Of a stretch of 7,464 bases of DNA, positions 1 to 5,392 are shown piece by piece. Numbering within the stretch: position 1 is the stretch's first letter; every line of letters starts with the position of its first letter. Source of the stretch: Planctomycetota bacterium (GTDB lineage Bacteria; Planctomycetota; UBA8108; UBA1146; JAJFFE01); the NCBI GenBank assembly GCA_020425835.1, contig JAGQRC010000158.1:1-7464 (forward strand), read 5' to 3'. The notes beneath the pieces were generated by a model. That model saw nothing but the letters and a program-made list of their open reading frames with translations, was not told the origin of the DNA and did no database searches. Made by a program: the position numbers and the translations under genes.

Positions 1-10
1 TCTACGCCGG

Positions 11-33
11 GTGACGCCGAGAACCGGCGTCGC
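11..33 (-). terminator. Candidate terminator hairpin after the LOG-crotonase operon
   Basis: GACGCCG (13-19) and CGGCGTC (25-31) form a perfect 7-bp inverted repeat around a 5-base loop. The stem extends through a T-G wobble to a G-C pair at 11/33. It lies 15 bases past the stop codon of the minus-strand crotonase gene, where an operon terminator is expected. No T-tract follows on the minus strand, so it is not a canonical intrinsic terminator. It could instead stabilise the mRNA 3' end or serve a convergent gene whose end may lie just left of the window. Confidence 0.35.
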
Positions 34-47
34 GACGGTCGCGCGCA

Positions 48-815
48 TCAACGAGACAGCGTGCGCTCGACGTAGCGAGTCACCGCCTCGCGCACCGACG
101 GATGACGCCAACCGGCCGCGACGTCGTCGAACGACGCGGAGCGCGCCCGTGCGATCAACGGACGTCGCCAGTCGACCTTGAACAGCCGATACGCCGGGGC
201 TGGAATCGTCGCGAGCTCCGTGGCGACCTCGATCGCTCGTGCCTCGACCTGGGGTGCGGGCAACACCTCGTCGGCGAAGCCGCTCGACACGGCCTCGGCA
301 CCCTGCACCAGCTGGCCGCGAATCACGATCTCGCGAAAGCGCGGTGCGGGAACCGATGCGCGCACGATCTCCATCGCGAACGGGGGAAACGGGACGCCGA
401 CCTGGAGCTCCGGAACGCCGACCTTCGCCGTTTCCGCCAACACGCGGTAGTCGGCCGCGCAAGCGAGCACTCCTCCACCCGCAATGCTGTGACCGTTGAT
501 CGCGGCCACCAGCGGACACGGAAGGGTGATACACGCCTCGAACATCTCCTCGAGCGGAGGGAGGAAGTCGAAGAGGTAGTCGGTCGACTCCTCGGTCAGG
601 CGAACCAGATCGACACCGGCCGAGAAGATGCGACCGCGACCGGTCAGCACGATGGCGCGAACCGCGTCGGTGGCCGCGAGCTCTTTCAGAGTCTTCGTCA
701 ACCCGCGGCAGAACTCGACGTCGATCGCATTGGCCTTGCCGTGGGCGAGTCGGACGAGTCGGAGCGAACCGAGGCTCTCCACCTCGACACCGAAATCACG
801 GTCAGCGGATGTCAT
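48..815 (-). CDS. Enoyl-CoA hydratase/isomerase family protein (crotonase fold), isomerase-like
   Basis: A 255-residue cytoplasmic acyl-CoA enzyme of normal length for a single crotonase domain. The first oxyanion-hole segment is FSAGVDL (residues 64-70) and the second is NGHSIAGGG (107-115). Of the two classical hydratase glutamates, the one in the VPELQVG segment is kept (Glu136). The one expected two residues after AGGG is replaced by Leu117. A single glutamate here is typical of Delta3,Delta2-enoyl-CoA isomerases (ECI1/dodecenoyl-CoA isomerase). The N-terminal KANAIDVEF and the C-terminal helix ending YVERTLSR also recall that group. The likely role is shifting the double bond of unsaturated acyl-CoA in beta-oxidation, though the substrate cannot be read from sequence. 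The ATG at 815 was chosen because AGGAGG lies 8 bases upstream and recognisable homology begins there. The longer open frame to 998 is low-complexity Ser/Arg shadow of the gene behind it. The start overlaps the LOG gene by 14 bases, implying translational coupling. Confidence 0.9.
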   Translation of the reverse strand: MTSADRDFGVEVESLGSLRLVRLAHGKANAIDVEFCRGLTKTLKELAATDAVRAIVLTGRGRIFSAGVDLVRLTEESTDYLFDFLPPLEEMFEACITLPCPLVAAINGHSIAGGGVLACAADYRVLAETAKVGVPELQVGVPFPPFAMEIVRASVPAPRFREIVIRGQLVQGAEAVSSGFADEVLPAPQVEARAIEVATELATIPAPAYRLFKVDWRRPLIARARSASFDDVAAGWRHPSVREAVTRYVERTLSR

Positions 816-1434
816 CCTGTGAACCTCCTGGGGTCGGACCGGGGTAGAGCGGATTGATCCACTCGGTGGGCCGGTCGATGAACGTGAACAGCGCGTCGAG
901 GGAGTCGCAGACGGTGAACATCCCTCGGAATCCATCCCCGAGGAACCCGCCCGTGTGGAACCGCTCGATCTGCTCGACGAGCGGGTCGAAGAAGCCACGC
1001 CAGTTGACGAACGCGATCGGCTTCGCGTGCAGACCGAGCCGCTTCAGAGAGAGGCACTCGGCGATCTCCTCGAGCGTTCCGGTCCCCCCCGGCAAGCAGA
1101 CGACGACATCCGCGCTCCCGAGCATCCGGAGCTTCCGCTCCTGCATCGTCTCCGTGGTGATCGTCTCGCCGATGTGCGGGTGATTCCACTCTCGCTCCAT
1201 CATGAACCTCGGGATCACCCCGAGGACCTCTCCACCGCCCGACAGCGCGCCGTCGGCGAGTCGACCCATGCATCCCGTCGACCCTGCGCCGTACACGAGC
1301 TTCATCCGGGATCGAGCGAGCCGTCGGCCCAACTCGTGGGCGAGGTCGAGGAGCTCCGCATCGATGTCCGGACTCGACGCGCAGTAGACACAGACCGTCG
1401 GCGCCGGTCGGCTCACTTCCGCGTCACCGTCCAT
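802..1434 (-). CDS. LOG family protein (TIGR00730), nucleoside 5'-monophosphate phosphoribohydrolase
   Basis: A 210-residue cytoplasmic Rossmann-fold protein of usual size for the family. These proteins were once misnamed lysine decarboxylases. Characterised members cut the N-glycosidic bond of (cytokinin) nucleoside 5'-monophosphates, releasing base and ribose 5-phosphate. The signature PGGxGTxxE is present as PGGTGTLEE (115-123, Glu123). The preceding MQERK segment (97-101) supplies the conserved Arg100. The N-terminal strand VCVYCASS (14-21) and the glycine loop YGAGSTGCMG (48-57) follow family order; the loop is a variant of the commoner YGGGxxGLMG. The ATG at 1434 has GAGGAG 5 bases upstream. 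The gene overlaps the following crotonase gene by 14 bases and is probably co-transcribed with it. In a bacterium outside plant association, purine-nucleotide housekeeping or salvage is a more cautious reading than hormone synthesis. Family assignment is firm; the physiological substrate is not known. Confidence 0.93.
   Translation of the reverse strand: MDGDAEVSRPAPTVCVYCASSPDIDAELLDLAHELGRRLARSRMKLVYGAGSTGCMGRLADGALSGGGEVLGVIPRFMMEREWNHPHIGETITTETMQERKLRMLGSADVVVCLPGGTGTLEEIAECLSLKRLGLHAKPIAFVNWRGFFDPLVEQIERFHTGGFLGDGFRGMFTVCDSLDALFTFIDRPTEWINPLYPGPTPGGSQDDIR
824..829 (-). promoter_or_regulatory. Shine-Dalgarno site of the crotonase gene
   Basis: A perfect AGGAGG on the minus strand sits 8 bases before the ATG at 815, inside the 3' end of the LOG gene. 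It decides the start of the crotonase gene against an in-frame upstream ATG at 998. Confidence 0.8.
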
Positions 1435-1439
1435 GGGGA

Positions 1440-1445
1440 CTCCTC
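1440..1445 (-). promoter_or_regulatory. Shine-Dalgarno site of the LOG gene
   Basis: GAGGAG on the minus strand, 5 bases before the ATG at 1434. It supports that start as the first gene of the leftward operon. Confidence 0.7.
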
Positions 1446-1470
1446 GCCCGAAAAAGGTGTGGTCTCGATC

Positions 1471-1493
1471 GAGTGAAGCGAGTCAGAGTGAAG
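1471..1493. repeat. 8-bp direct repeat in the divergent intergenic region
   Basis: GAGTGAAG occurs at 1471-1478 and again at 1486-1493, a 15-base period. The repeat lies between the two divergent transcription units and overlaps the putative -10 and start region of the leftward promoter. Tandem sites here could bind a regulator, but two short copies may also be chance. Confidence 0.3.
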
Positions 1494-1513
1494 ACCTGTC
1501 GATCCCGTGGCAA
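1485..1513 (-). promoter_or_regulatory. Weak candidate sigma70-type promoter for the LOG-crotonase operon
   Basis: On the minus strand TTGCCA (1513-1508, five of six matches to TTGACA) is followed after 17 bases by CACTCT (1490-1485), a poor -10 with only two consensus matches. Transcription would start near 1478, giving a leader of about 44 bases. The spacing and the -35 support it; the -10 does not. Confidence 0.2.
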
Positions 1514-1528
1514 GGCCGAATCCCGGGG

Positions 1529-1557
1529 TTGTGCTCGCAAGGTCTCCCTCTCAGAAT
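1529..1557 (+). promoter_or_regulatory. Candidate sigma70-type promoter for the NHL-repeat gene
   Basis: TTGTGC (1529-1534) and CAGAAT (1552-1557) are separated by exactly 17 bases. The -10 has four of six consensus matches and the -35 has three. A start near 1564 would give a leader of about 60 bases to the GTG at 1624. Judged by eye only. Confidence 0.3.
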
Positions 1558-1609
1558 CGGCGGCTCGGTCCCGGTCCTGCCGGTGCTCACCTCTCGCGTT
1601 CCGCCTGCG

Positions 1610-1617
1610 AAGGAAGG
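1610..1617 (+). promoter_or_regulatory. Shine-Dalgarno site that places the NHL gene start at GTG 1624
   Basis: AAGGAAGG lies 6 bases before the GTG at 1624, which opens directly into a hydrophobic signal-peptide-like segment. An earlier in-frame GTG at 1507 would add 39 polar residues in front of the signal and is therefore less likely. Confidence 0.65.
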
Positions 1618-1623
1618 TCGACC

Positions 1624-3600
1624 GTGTTGCTACTCCGGATCGCCGCGTTGCTCGCCCTGGGCTCGACCCCGCCGCTCATTCCGGTTCAGACGACACCTCC
1701 CGACGAGCCGGGACCCGCGCCCCTCTGCGCGAAGTTCTACCCGACATCTCGGACGATCTCCGAGCTCCGGTCCCCGCGCGCCGCGTGCTTCGACGATCAC
1801 GGCCAACTCTACGTCCTGGAGCGAGGCGCCGACCGCGTTCGAGTGATCCGAACCGACAGCGGAGCGACGCTGCGCAGCTTCGGTGGGCCCGGTGACATGC
1901 CGTCTCGCTTCCACGATCCGCGCGACATCGCCTGGTCCACGGGCGCGATCGCCATCGCGGACGCCGGGAACCAGCGCGTCCAGATCTTCGCGGAGGACGG
2001 CTCGTTCCGCTCCATGATCGGGGGCGATCCGGAAGGTCCCCGGTTCATCCAGCCCGTCGGGATCGGGATCGACTCCAAGCGCGTCGCGGTCGCCGATCGC
2101 GGGCGGCACGAGGTCCTCGTCTTCGATCTGCAAGGTCATCACGAGCGAACGCTCGGGGGGTACGGGTTCGACGAGGGGCATCTGCTCGCTCCGGAGGACG
2201 TCGCGATCGACTCCGCCGGTTGGTTCCATGTCTGCGATACCGGTAACCATCGCCTGGTGACGTACGACGAGAATGGGACGTTCGTGCGCGAGGTCGGCCG
2301 GGGACCGAGCCCCGCCGACGAGTTCTTCGATCGGCCGTCCGGCGTGCTGTGCTACCGCGACCACCTGTACGTCTCCGACACTCGAAACCACCGAATCCAA
2401 CTCCTGGATCTCCAGGGGCGCTTCATCGCGCGTTGGGGCCAACACGCCATCCGCCCGCACGACGGTCGAGGTCGACTCCACTACCCCACCGCGGTCGCGA
2501 TCGATCTCCGTGAGGAGTTCTCCGGCGATCGAACCCTCGCGGTCGTGTGCGAGCCCTTCGAGGATCGCCTGCAGCTCTTCACCGGCTCGCCGGATCCCGA
2601 GGCCCCACAGCCGTTCTTCGTGCCCGGTCTCGGCAGCGACCTGCACTTCGGTCAACGCGGATCGATCCGCGGAAGCTTGGCGGCGGTGGTCACCGAGGGA
2701 GAATCGGCAGTGGCGATCTACGACATCCGCCACGAGCAACCGCTACGACTCCACTCGCTCGGTCGACTCGGTCGAGGCCCCGGGTCGTTCCTCGGCCCCA
2801 GTGACGTTCTGATGGCTCCCGCGAAACGGATCTACGTCTGCGACCCGCTGGCGCGGAAGATCGAGGTCTACGAACACGAGTGGAGCCGCGAGGACGAAGT
2901 GCGCATTCGTCCTCGCCTGACCAAGTTGGTTCGCTCGATCGACACCGCCGCGATCCAGTCCCGAACGAAGGCCCTGGCGGAGCTCCCTCCCTTGGAGTTC
3001 GACAACATCGAACTCGGGCCCGACGACGGGCTCTACCTGATGGACACGCGACTCGGGATCATCGTCTCGTTCGGAGCGGACTTCGAGTATCGACGCCGCT
3101 TCGGCGGTCTCGGTTCCGCCAACGGGCAATTCCGTGTGCCGACCGACTTCTGCTACTCGCCGGAACAGGACCTCCTGTACGTGGTCGATTCGGGCAACGC
3201 ACGGGTTCAACTGTTCCGCGCCGATGGTGAGGTCCTCGCGACGATCGGCGGTCGAGGGACGGACTCGGGGCAGTTCGTTCGACCGTTCGGTGTCGCCGCG
3301 GGTCCGAATGGGTCCTTCTTCGTCACGGACGCGGCGCTGCATCGAGTCCAGTGCTTCTCCGGGGGGCGCGTCGCGGCGGTGTGGGGCAACGGTGAGGCCA
3401 AGGGCGACGCACTGAGCCCTCTGGACCGGTTGGACCCATCCTGCCTCTACAAGCCGGCCGGAATCTCTACCTGTCCCCCATCGACGGATGTCCTCGTCAT
3501 GGACTGGGGACACCACCGCGCACAACTCTCGGACGGCTCGGGATCGGGGGACTTCCGAGTCTTCGGATCTCCGTTCTTCCTCCAGATCCTCCCGCGCTGA
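1624..3600 (+). CDS. Exported NHL-repeat beta-propeller protein, twelve repeat units
   Basis: A 658-residue protein made almost wholly of NHL-like repeats. From GTG 1624 the N-terminus is a short signal peptide with hydrophobic core LLLRIAALLALG, then a Pro-rich stretch, so export through Sec is expected. No lipobox is seen. Twelve units are visible. The clearest are DAGNQRVQIF (113-122), DTGNHRLVTY (205-214), DTRNHRIQLL (252-261) and DSGNARVQLF (522-531). Weaker units lie near 65, 157, 309, 356, 406, 473, 568 and 626. Six NHL repeats usually close one propeller, so twelve suggest two six-bladed domains. A charged, probably helical insert (about 422-456) sits between units 8 and 9. NHL propellers mostly act as binding scaffolds, and some are peptidylglycine-lyase-like enzymes. 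No catalytic set was recognised, so the function is unknown. It is divergent from the LOG operon and the first of three exported propeller genes on this strand. No C-terminal anchor or sorting signal was recognised after the last repeat. Confidence 0.85.
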   Translation: MLLLRIAALLALGSTPPLIPVQTTPPDEPGPAPLCAKFYPTSRTISELRSPRAACFDDHGQLYVLERGADRVRVIRTDSGATLRSFGGPGDMPSRFHDPRDIAWSTGAIAIADAGNQRVQIFAEDGSFRSMIGGDPEGPRFIQPVGIGIDSKRVAVADRGRHEVLVFDLQGHHERTLGGYGFDEGHLLAPEDVAIDSAGWFHVCDTGNHRLVTYDENGTFVREVGRGPSPADEFFDRPSGVLCYRDHLYVSDTRNHRIQLLDLQGRFIARWGQHAIRPHDGRGRLHYPTAVAIDLREEFSGDRTLAVVCEPFEDRLQLFTGSPDPEAPQPFFVPGLGSDLHFGQRGSIRGSLAAVVTEGESAVAIYDIRHEQPLRLHSLGRLGRGPGSFLGPSDVLMAPAKRIYVCDPLARKIEVYEHEWSREDEVRIRPRLTKLVRSIDTAAIQSRTKALAELPPLEFDNIELGPDDGLYLMDTRLGIIVSFGADFEYRRRFGGLGSANGQFRVPTDFCYSPEQDLLYVVDSGNARVQLFRADGEVLATIGGRGTDSGQFVRPFGVAAGPNGSFFVTDAALHRVQCFSGGRVAAVWGNGEAKGDALSPLDRLDPSCLYKPAGISTCPPSTDVLVMDWGHHRAQLSDGSGSGDFRVFGSPFFLQILPR

Positions 3601-3904
3601 GCCTCCATTGCGTTGCCGTAAGATGTTGCGAGGCTGGCTGTCGCATGCGGAGGGCGCCCCCCGCCGATCCGACCGCGACCCTCGACTTTCCCGAGATCGC
3701 CAAGACCGCCGCCTTCCGTCACGACACGGACACTGATACACCTGGTGATCTGACTCTCGCCGCACGCTGGACGCGTCCCCTCGGACCGCGAGACTTCGCC
3801 GCATCCGCCGTCGGAGAACGCTGCGAGAGCGGGAGGTCGGGTGCGGACGTACGTCGAGTGTGCGCCCGTGAGGAGTCGTCCCTGGGGTAGGGAGAACGAG
3901 ACCG
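3601..3904. other. Intergenic region without a convincing gene
   Basis: This stretch of 304 bases lies between the NHL gene and the first choice-of-anchor B gene. An 81-codon open frame (3645-3890) has no clear Shine-Dalgarno, no recognisable homology and an Arg/Ala/Asp-rich composition expected of GC-rich noise. An imperfect GC-rich inverted repeat sits near 3646-3665 without a following T-tract. A TAAGAT (3619-3624) resembles a -10 box but has no partner -35. A 10-bp palindrome lies at 3846-3855. The promoter of the following gene is presumably here, but none could be named with confidence. Confidence 0.6.
3846..3855. repeat. Perfect 10-bp palindrome upstream of the first choice-of-anchor B gene
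   Basis: GACGTACGTC is its own reverse complement and ends 49 bases before the ATG at 3905. The position suits an operator for a dimeric regulator. Only one copy was noticed, and a 10-bp palindrome in GC-rich DNA can arise by chance. Confidence 0.3.
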
Positions 3905-5146
3905 ATGCGCAGAGGACGTGGACTCTTTGGGGCGATTACGCTGACGCTGATCGCCGGAGCGGCGATCGGACATCAAGGCGATCCGAAGCTGCTGTCCATT
4001 CAACCGCCGTTCGGCGGGACGGGCTACACAGCAGGCGCCGGCGCGGGGCAGTCCCTTCCGATCTTCCCGGTGGGTGGTGGCATTTCCCTCGACGCGTGGC
4101 TGACCGCGACGGATCTCGGCTTCCCCGGCCAACACTGCAACGACTGCTGGGGCTACGTCTCGCCGTCCGGGCGCGAGTACGCGCTGATCGGCACGACCAC
4201 GGCGACGGTCTTCGTCGAGGTCACCACTCCGAGCCAACCGGTCGTGGTGGGGTCGATCACCGGTGGGTCCCACATCAATCGGGACATGAAGGTGTTCGGC
4301 CACTACGCCTACTCGGTGACCGAGGCGGAGAGCACCCCGGGACAGGTGCAATCGGGTATTCAGGTCATCGACCTGAGCGCGATCGACTCGGGCACGGTGA
4401 CCCTCGCCTACACTGCGTTCTCCGCGGTCAAGCCCGACACCCACAACATCGCGCTCGATACCACGAGCGGCTTCCTCTACCGCTGTGGCGGCGACACCGA
4501 CTACGGCCTGCGGATCTACGATCTGAACCCGGACCCGGTGCACCCGACCTACGTCAGCTCGTGGCACGTTCGCTACGTTCACGACGCGTGCGTGGTCACC
4601 AAACCCGATGGCCAGGAGATCGCGTTCTGCTGCACCAACCACGACGGATCCTGGCCGGGTGGGGAACCCCGGCTGACCATCCTCGACGTCACCGACAAAC
4701 TGAACATCATCACCCTCAGCGACACCTCGTACCCCAACGGCCGGTTCGCCCACCAGGCCTGGCCGACGCCCGATCTGCAGTATCTCTATCTGACGGACGA
4801 GGGCGACGAGCTCCCCCGCTTCTCCCCAGGCACCAAGATCCGGATCTTCAACATCTCGAGCCTGACGAGCCCACAGTACGTCGGTGAACTCACCAATGGG
4901 TCGACCGCCGTCGACCACAACGTCTTCGTCAAGGGCAACAAGATCTACGCGGCCAACTACCGGAGCGGCTTGCGCATCTTCAACGCCTCGAACCCCGCGA
5001 ACCCGGTCGAGACCAAGTACTACGACACCTATCCCGCCGACGACGACCCCCTCTGGAACGGTCTCTGGGGGGTCTACCCCTTCCTCCCGAGCGGAACGAT
5101 CATCGCCAGCGACATGGAGCGAGGGCTGTTCATTCTCCACGAGTGA
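3905..5146 (+). CDS. Choice-of-anchor B family exported protein, LVIVD-repeat seven-bladed propeller (paralogue 1)
   Basis: A 413-residue protein whose N-terminus MRRGRG plus core LFGAITLTLIAGAAIG is a Sec signal. Likely cleavage after AIG (22) leaves a mature protein starting HQGDPK. The rest is a propeller of seven LVIVD-type blades, with strands such as GIQVIDLS (151-158), GLRIYDLN (201-208), LTILDVTD (257-264) and GLRIFNAS (355-362). Each blade's inner strand carries a conserved polar residue: NDCWGYV (79-85), RDMKV (126-130), THN (His180), VHDACV (His226), AHQAW (His283), VDHN (His338), GLWGVYP (386-392). Cysteines 81, 194, 229, 242 and 243 are shared with the downstream paralogue. The family (TIGR04312) is named for its variable C-terminal anchors and its biochemical role is not known. 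This copy ends just after the last blade, with no anchor, so it is probably soluble in the periplasm or released. The ATG at 3905 has GGGAG (3890-3894) 10 bases upstream, a rather long spacing. Confidence 0.88.
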   Translation: MRRGRGLFGAITLTLIAGAAIGHQGDPKLLSIQPPFGGTGYTAGAGAGQSLPIFPVGGGISLDAWLTATDLGFPGQHCNDCWGYVSPSGREYALIGTTTATVFVEVTTPSQPVVVGSITGGSHINRDMKVFGHYAYSVTEAESTPGQVQSGIQVIDLSAIDSGTVTLAYTAFSAVKPDTHNIALDTTSGFLYRCGGDTDYGLRIYDLNPDPVHPTYVSSWHVRYVHDACVVTKPDGQEIAFCCTNHDGSWPGGEPRLTILDVTDKLNIITLSDTSYPNGRFAHQAWPTPDLQYLYLTDEGDELPRFSPGTKIRIFNISSLTSPQYVGELTNGSTAVDHNVFVKGNKIYAANYRSGLRIFNASNPANPVETKYYDTYPADDDPLWNGLWGVYPFLPSGTIIASDMERGLFILHE

Positions 5147-5148
5147 GC

Positions 5149-5201
5149 ACGGGTCGCCCGTAACACTGTGCCACCCCTGACCGCGCCGGATCCACCAGGG
5201 G
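5149..5201 (+). terminator. Weak candidate termination region after paralogue 1
   Basis: Two small inverted repeats follow the stop codon. ACGGG-TCG-CCCGT (5149-5161) has a 5-bp stem. CCCCTG (5174-5179) pairs with CAGGGG (5196-5201) across a 16-base loop. Neither is followed by a T-run, so intrinsic termination is doubtful. Confidence 0.25.
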
Positions 5202-5254
5202 CGCGCGCTGCGTTCTCAGCAACGAGAAACCCCGTCGGCACTTGGCTCGGCCCG

Positions 5255-5283
5255 TTGAACGCGCGGGTGGCGAGCCGTACCCT
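5255..5283 (+). promoter_or_regulatory. Candidate sigma70-type promoter for paralogue 2
   Basis: TTGAAC (5255-5260, four of six matches) and TACCCT (5278-5283, three of six) are 17 bases apart in the 246-base gap between the paralogues. Transcription would start near 5290, leaving a leader of about 100 bases. That leader includes a small hairpin, CGCCG-TTCTT-CGGCG (5340-5354). If real, the second paralogue can be expressed separately from the first. Confidence 0.3.
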
Positions 5284-5392
5284 GGATCATTCCAACCCCG
5301 GTCCGAATCCCGCCCAGCGACACGCGGCGGAGACCGGGTCGCCGTTCTTCGGCGCCGCTGATCCTGGGCTCCGAGTGGGAAGACTGGTTTCG

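Noticed and set aside
1..14. Possible end of a convergent plus-strand gene (a reading frame closing with TGA at 12-14)
   Set aside because: Only four codons are visible, so nothing supports coding.
816..998. N-terminal extension of the crotonase frame to an upstream ATG at 998
   Set aside because: The added 61 residues are Ser/Arg/Gly low complexity inside the LOG coding region. The ATG at 815 has a perfect Shine-Dalgarno.
1630..2739. 369-codon minus-strand open frame opposite the NHL gene
   Set aside because: Composition is typical of antisense of GC-rich coding DNA, while the plus strand carries twelve recognisable repeats.
3646..3665. GC-rich inverted repeat after the NHL gene as an intrinsic terminator
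   Set aside because: The stem has a mismatch and no T-tract follows.
3645..3890. 81-codon open frame between the NHL gene and paralogue 1
   Set aside because: No ribosome site, no recognisable domain, and composition consistent with chance in GC-rich DNA.
3719..5140. Long minus-strand open frame antisense to paralogue 1
   Set aside because: It is the reverse-phase shadow of a clearly real GC-rich gene with a signal peptide and family motifs. The Asp/Val/Gly/Arg-rich translation matches no known family.
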